Origin: Rhizobiales bacterium 2SD
GTDB taxonomy: Bacteria > Pseudomonadota > Alphaproteobacteria > Rhizobiales > Beijerinckiaceae
Length of the DNA: 64,000 nucleotides
Assembly (NCBI GenBank): GCA_005502805.1
Contig: SCMY01000013.1
Coordinates: 62,001-126,000, forward strand
Direction of reading: 5' to 3'
Part shown: positions 60,765-64,000 of the stretch, one piece after another
How positions within the stretch are numbered: the first letter of the stretch is position 1
Layout: each line of letters starts with the position of its first letter
The notes under the pieces: generated by a model
Database searches by the model: none
What the model saw: the letters and a program-made list of their open reading frames with translations, nothing else
What the model was told of the DNA's origin: nothing
Translations under genes and position numbers: made by a program

Positions 60765-60791
60765 ACGACAGCCGCCTAAAAGGGGCGATCG

Positions 60792-60820
60792 GCCGGGCCT
60801 GGCGACAGGCCCGGCTTTTT
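60792..60820 (+). terminator. Rho-independent terminator after bfr
   Basis: GCCGGGCCT / AGGCCCGGC with a 6-nt loop is followed by five Ts at 60816-60820, 28 bp after the bfr stop. Confidence 0.85.
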
Positions 60821-60890
60821 GTTGCGCTTGTGGCTCCCCAAAAGCCGCGCGTCGTGCCAGAGAGCAGCGATCAGCATGGAGGCTGGACGT

Positions 60891-61430
60891 ATGGCTACGA
60901 TCGTCGCCGTGGCGCGGGATGAGGGGCACCGCTTCAGCAAGCCGCTCCTGCCTGCGATTCATCTGCTCGCTGGCCTCGGCGTCGAGGGCGATGCCCATTG
61001 CGGCACGACGGTGAAGCACCGCTCGCGCGTCGCCGTCGACCCGACGCAGCCCAATCTGCGTCAGGTCCACCTGATCCATGAAGAGTTGTTCGAGGAGCTC
61101 GCCGACAGGGGTTTCTCGCTCAGGCCCGGCGACATGGGCGAAAACGTCACCACGCGCGGGATCGACCTGCTCACCTTGCCTGTCGGCACTCGCCTGTGCC
61201 TCGGCGCCGAGGCGCTCATCGAGATCACCGGCCTGCGCAATCCCTGCGTCCAGATCGAGGCCTTCCAGCCCGGCCTGCTCAAGGCGGTGGTCGGCCGCGA
61301 CGCCGACGGAAACTTGATTCGCAAGGCCGGGATCATGGGGATCGTGCTCGAAGGAGGCGAGGTCCGCCCCGGCGATCCGATCGACGTGACTTTGCCGGCC
61401 TTGCCCCACCGGGCGCTCGAACGCGTTTGA
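60891..61430 (+). CDS. MOSC domain protein
   Basis: This 179-residue single-domain MOSC protein has GLGVEGDAHCG, LRPGDMGENVTTRGIDLL and the conserved cysteine of ITGLRNPCVQIE, followed by RKAGIMGIVLEGG. MOSC domains bind molybdenum cofactor or transfer sulfur. GGAGG lies 8 bp before the ATG at 60891, so upstream in-frame starts are rejected. Its stop codon is part of a 10-bp hairpin stem. Confidence 0.9.
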   Translation: MATIVAVARDEGHRFSKPLLPAIHLLAGLGVEGDAHCGTTVKHRSRVAVDPTQPNLRQVHLIHEELFEELADRGFSLRPGDMGENVTTRGIDLLTLPVGTRLCLGAEALIEITGLRNPCVQIEAFQPGLLKAVVGRDADGNLIRKAGIMGIVLEGGEVRPGDPIDVTLPALPHRALERV

Positions 61431-61508
61431 GGCGGCTCAGCCATCCGGCCAGCCGCCTCAACGATTCGTCAAAACCACACTCCGGTCAGGCCTGTTCAGC
61501 CTGACCGG
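61428..61508. terminator. Two hairpins between convergent MOSC and cold-shock genes
   Basis: TGAGGCGGCT/AGCCGCCTCA (61428-61460) includes the MOSC stop codon. CCGGTCAGGC/GCCTGACCGG (61482-61508) is a perfect 10-bp stem with loop CTGTTCA. No T-run of five or more is seen. They probably act in termination for both genes. Confidence 0.6.
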
Positions 61509-61532
61509 TGAAATGTGCTCGCGATCAGCTTC

Positions 61533-62183
61533 TCAGAGGAAGCTGATGTTCGCGGCCTCGGGGCCCTTCTTGCCGGCGCGGATCGAGAAGCGCACGCGCT
61601 GCCCGTCCATCGGCGGCTGCAGACCGCTGCGGCTCAGCGACGAGACGTGCAGGAACACGTCAGGCCCGCCCTTGTCGGGGGCGATGAAGCCGAAACCACG
61701 ATCGGTGTTGAAGAACTTCACCGCGCCGTCGAACGGACCTTCCATCGGAGCGCTGGCGCCGCGGTCGAAACCGCCGCGATCGAAGCCACCACGGTCGCCG
61801 CGGTCGTAACCGCCGCCACCGCCATAGCCGCCGCCGAAATCGTCGCGCGGCGGGCGCGGCGAGAACGGACGACCACCGCCACCCGGCCCGCCGGCGCCGC
61901 GCGGCGCAGCGGGGGTTGCGGTCGAGGCGTCGATCTCATGGACCGCGACGACCTGCAGGCCACGCCTGCCTTCGCCGAGATCGCAGATGATGGTCGCACC
62001 GGGCTGCAGATCCTGCGGATCCTGCGGGCCGATGGACGAGACGTGAACGAAAACGTCACCAGAGCCGTCCGCCGGAGAAGCAAAGCCGAAGCCTTTCTCC
62101 GGGTCGAACCACTTGATCTTGGCTTCGACATTCTCGTGGGTGACGAAGGGCGCCGGGGCGGCGGGCTTACGACGATCGAACAT
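61533..62183 (-). CDS. Cold-shock protein with two CSD domains and Gly/Arg-rich linker
   Basis: This 216-residue RNA chaperone has two cold-shock domains: residues about 19-84 (IKWFDPEKGFGFASPAD, GDVFVHVSSI) and about 150-215 (VKFFNTDRGFGFIAPDKGG, DVFLHVSSL). The linker is rich in Gly, Arg, Asp and Tyr (GGGYGGGGGYDRGDRGGF) and resembles RGG-type RNA-binding regions. The 179 bp upstream holds its promoter and a CCGCCG/CGGCGG hairpin at 62310-62328. Confidence 0.93.
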   Translation of the reverse strand: MFDRRKPAAPAPFVTHENVEAKIKWFDPEKGFGFASPADGSGDVFVHVSSIGPQDPQDLQPGATIICDLGEGRRGLQVVAVHEIDASTATPAAPRGAGGPGGGGRPFSPRPPRDDFGGGYGGGGGYDRGDRGGFDRGGFDRGASAPMEGPFDGAVKFFNTDRGFGFIAPDKGGPDVFLHVSSLSRSGLQPPMDGQRVRFSIRAGKKGPEAANISFL

Positions 62184-62362
62184 GCAGCTTCAAATCATAG
62201 TGACCGGGAGCGCGCAATCTAGCGCATGCTGCCGGCTTCGTCATCGGGGCGGCGCAGCAAAAATTCTGGTCCGGCGAAATGCTGCCGGATGGCAATTTTT
62301 TCCCCAGCGACCGCCGTTTCAAGCGGCGGATTGTTCAAAATTCACCCGATCGGGAGCAGACG

Positions 62363-63088
62363 TCAACCGTCCTGTCCCGACTCTGCCTCCGAGCAGCGGA
62401 TCATCTGCACTTTTTTCGGCATCTCCCCGACCGCCGGGACGAACTGCCCGGTCTGCGGATCGAGCAGCATCAACACGCCGGTCGCGACCGCGAAATAGGC
62501 GCCGTGCAGATGCAGCCTCCCCTTGCCCTCGAGGATGTTGATGCATGGGAAGGTGCGCAGGTTCGCCAGCGACTGCTGGACCGAAAGCAAAGCAAGCCGC
62601 TCGACATAGTCGTCCAGAGTCTCGTTCCGCCCCCGTCCACCCGAGCGCCTGGCCGCGGGCTCGACCAGCGTGATCCAGCGGCCGATGAAGTCACCGGACG
62701 ACAGCGGCCCCTGCGCATCGTCGGCAAAGGCCTTGATGCCGCCGCAGCGGCCATGTCCGAGCACGACGATGTGTTCGACCTTGAGCGCCTGGACGCCGTA
62801 TTCGAGCGCCGCCGAGGTGCCGTGCAACTGGTCGTCGGGCGAGAAGGGCGGGATCAGGTTGGCGATGTTGCGGACCACGAACATCTCGCCCGGGCTCGCA
62901 TCGAAGATCACCTCGGGCGAGACGCGCGAATCGCAGCAGCCGATCAGCATGATCTTCGGCGTCTGGCCGCTTTCTGCGAGCTTTTCATAACGGCTCTGCT
63001 CGCGGATGAAGCGGTCATCCAGGAAGGCGCGATAGCCTTCCGTCAGGCGCTGCGGAAAGGGCTGGGGGTTTGGCTGGTCCATGGCCAT
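62363..63088 (-). CDS. Beta-carbonic anhydrase
   Basis: This 241-residue enzyme hydrates CO2. The zinc ligands Cys51, His112 and Cys115 and the Asp53-Arg55 pair are visible in GCCDSRVSP and LGHGRCGG. VVRNIANLIPPF is also conserved. Two ATGs 6 bp apart (MAM) can start the protein. It is a beta-class enzyme of usual length and supplies bicarbonate to carboxylases. Confidence 0.95.
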   Translation of the reverse strand: MAMDQPNPQPFPQRLTEGYRAFLDDRFIREQSRYEKLAESGQTPKIMLIGCCDSRVSPEVIFDASPGEMFVVRNIANLIPPFSPDDQLHGTSAALEYGVQALKVEHIVVLGHGRCGGIKAFADDAQGPLSSGDFIGRWITLVEPAARRSGGRGRNETLDDYVERLALLSVQQSLANLRTFPCINILEGKGRLHLHGAYFAVATGVLMLLDPQTGQFVPAVGEMPKKVQMIRCSEAESGQDG

Positions 63089-63159
63089 AGTTGGGCCAGA
63101 AGCTGGCCGCTCTCGTCAAGAGCTGGCACGATTGATTCTATTGCGATGCAGCATCAAGA

Positions 63160-63468
63160 CTAACAAAACCGCTTCTGCAATTGCGCCGCCAGCCTCGCCG
63201 TCTCACCGCGAACGACGATTCGCTTCAACCGCGCGCTCGCGCCCGCCGTCAGCGAGATCTGCGAGCGGGAGACCTGAAATTCCGCGGCCAGGAGCGCGAT
63301 CAGGGCGGCATTGGCCTCCCCCTCGCTGGGTGCGGCCCGCACCCTTGCCTTCAACACCTGCCGTCCGTCGGCCAGCGTCTCGACCCCGTCGAGGCTGTCG
63401 CGACCGCCGCGCGGCGTCAGGCGGATGACGATCGCAAGCCCGTCCGGCGTGGCGGACCAGGCCCCCAT
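63160..63468 (-). CDS. DUF167 family protein (YggU-like)
   Basis: This 102-residue protein has IRLTPRGGRDSLDGVE, RVRAAPSEGEANAALIALLA and SQISLTAGASARLKRIVV, the complete YggU/DUF167 pattern. Its ATG lies 5 bp after the yggT stop on the minus strand, so the pair is cotranscribed. Function unknown. Confidence 0.9.
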   Translation of the reverse strand: MGAWSATPDGLAIVIRLTPRGGRDSLDGVETLADGRQVLKARVRAAPSEGEANAALIALLAAEFQVSRSQISLTAGASARLKRIVVRGETARLAAQLQKRFC

Positions 63469-63473
63469 CCTCG

Positions 63474-63764
63474 CTAGAACACGTTGGGGTAGATGTAGCG
63501 CTGGATCACGCTCTGGATGAAGAAGATCGCCAGCAGCAGGATGATCGGCGAGATGTCGATGCCGCCGAGATTGGGCAGCATGTTCCGGATCGGCCGCAGC
63601 GCCGGCTCGGTGATACGGTAGAGGAAGTCCCAGACCGTCGAGACGAACTGATTGCGGGTGTTGACGACGTTGAAGGCGATCAGCCAGCTCAGCACCGCCG
63701 AGGCGATCAGCAGCCAGACATAGAGGTTCAGCGCCAGCATCACGACGTCGAGAACGGCACGCAT
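63474..63764 (-). CDS. YggT family membrane protein
   Basis: This 96-residue protein has two membrane helices (LALNLYVWLLIASAVLSWLI and ISPIILLLAIFFIQSVIQ) with FLYRITEPALRPIRNMLPN between them, the YGGT signature. Homologues act in membrane integrity or cell division; here it is followed by the DUF167 gene as in many genomes. The 21-codon upstream extension is rejected for lack of homology. Confidence 0.9.
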   Translation of the reverse strand: MRAVLDVVMLALNLYVWLLIASAVLSWLIAFNVVNTRNQFVSTVWDFLYRITEPALRPIRNMLPNLGGIDISPIILLLAIFFIQSVIQRYIYPNVF

Positions 63765-63873
63765 CGAGCAGCATCTCCGAGAAGGCCGGGCGCTCCGCCA
63801 AGAGCACCCACAAAACTCCTGTCGCAAGCGATTGACAGAAGCGCGACGCAGGGCCTAGAAGGCCAGCGCCCTG

Positions 63874-63949
<76 letters not shown>

Positions 63950-64000
63950 GGCCCGACGACTGGTCGTCGATCTCCCAAATCATTCGACTGAAGCTGCTTG

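Noticed and set aside
61780..61920. Possible tandem repeat or CRISPR-like array
   Set aside because: The repeats are codons of the Gly/Arg-rich linker inside the cold-shock gene, with no spacers.

Overview
The window is a GC-rich chromosomal segment of an alphaproteobacterium, most likely of the order Hyphomicrobiales (a Bosea-like or related genome). The evidence is the order mdh-sucC-sucD-sucA-sucB-lpdA next to zapE, an Irr-type Fur protein with ICE-like boxes, an alphaproteobacterial ornithine decarboxylase with a long leader, homospermidine synthase, Omp19-like lipoproteins, and a recurring family of intergenic palindromes. There are no phage, transposase or CRISPR features.

Positions 1-26650 form an accessory catabolic region. 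It holds a partial MFS carrier, an aminotransferase, an IlvD/Edd sugar-acid dehydratase, a run of plus-strand genes (small membrane proteins, methyltransferase, ICL/PEP-mutase-like lyase, two GNATs, a 2-keto-3-deoxy-L-fuconate-dehydrogenase-like SDR, two tandem D-erythronate-dehydrogenase paralogues), a D-2-hydroxyacid dehydrogenase, a FadR-type GntR regulator, a complete CUT1 sugar ABC transporter, an L-threonate-dehydrogenase-like enzyme, a LacI regulator, a second beta-hydroxyacid dehydrogenase, an EamA exporter, a MarR regulator, an FMN quinone-reductase-like protein, a GlcD-like FAD oxidase and a cytosine-deaminase-like amidohydrolase. LacI-type half-palindromes centred on CG lie before four separate transcription units, which suggests that one regulator controls a dispersed sugar-acid regulon. 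The kinase and aldolase or decarboxylase expected after erythronate or threonate oxidation are not in the window.

Positions 26800-41300 are core metabolism: folD, then lpdA, odhB, sucA, sucD, sucC and mdh on the minus strand (upper half of the oxidative TCA cycle), followed by zapE with a TetR gene and a divergent LysR/LysE pair. A perfect 33-bp palindrome separates mdh from sucC, and a palindromic repeat separates sucD from sucA.

Positions 41300-50600 hold an Omp19-like lipoprotein, a RidA protein, periplasmic glucan protein OpgG, and a polyamine cluster: ornithine decarboxylase behind a leader of about 440 nt with a clear promoter, a GNAT, a metallophosphoesterase and homospermidine synthase. 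Positions 50600-64000 hold asd with a structured leader, an EamA exporter, a lipoprotein esterase, a TetR regulator with two operators facing an EmrAB-type efflux pair, an iron module (irr-bfd-bfr) with two iron-control-like boxes, a MOSC protein, a double cold-shock-domain protein, a beta-carbonic anhydrase, DUF167 and YggT proteins, and tRNA-Ala(CGC).

Start codons were chosen by reading Shine-Dalgarno sequences and family N-termini. Functions come from motifs recognised by eye; no database search was run.
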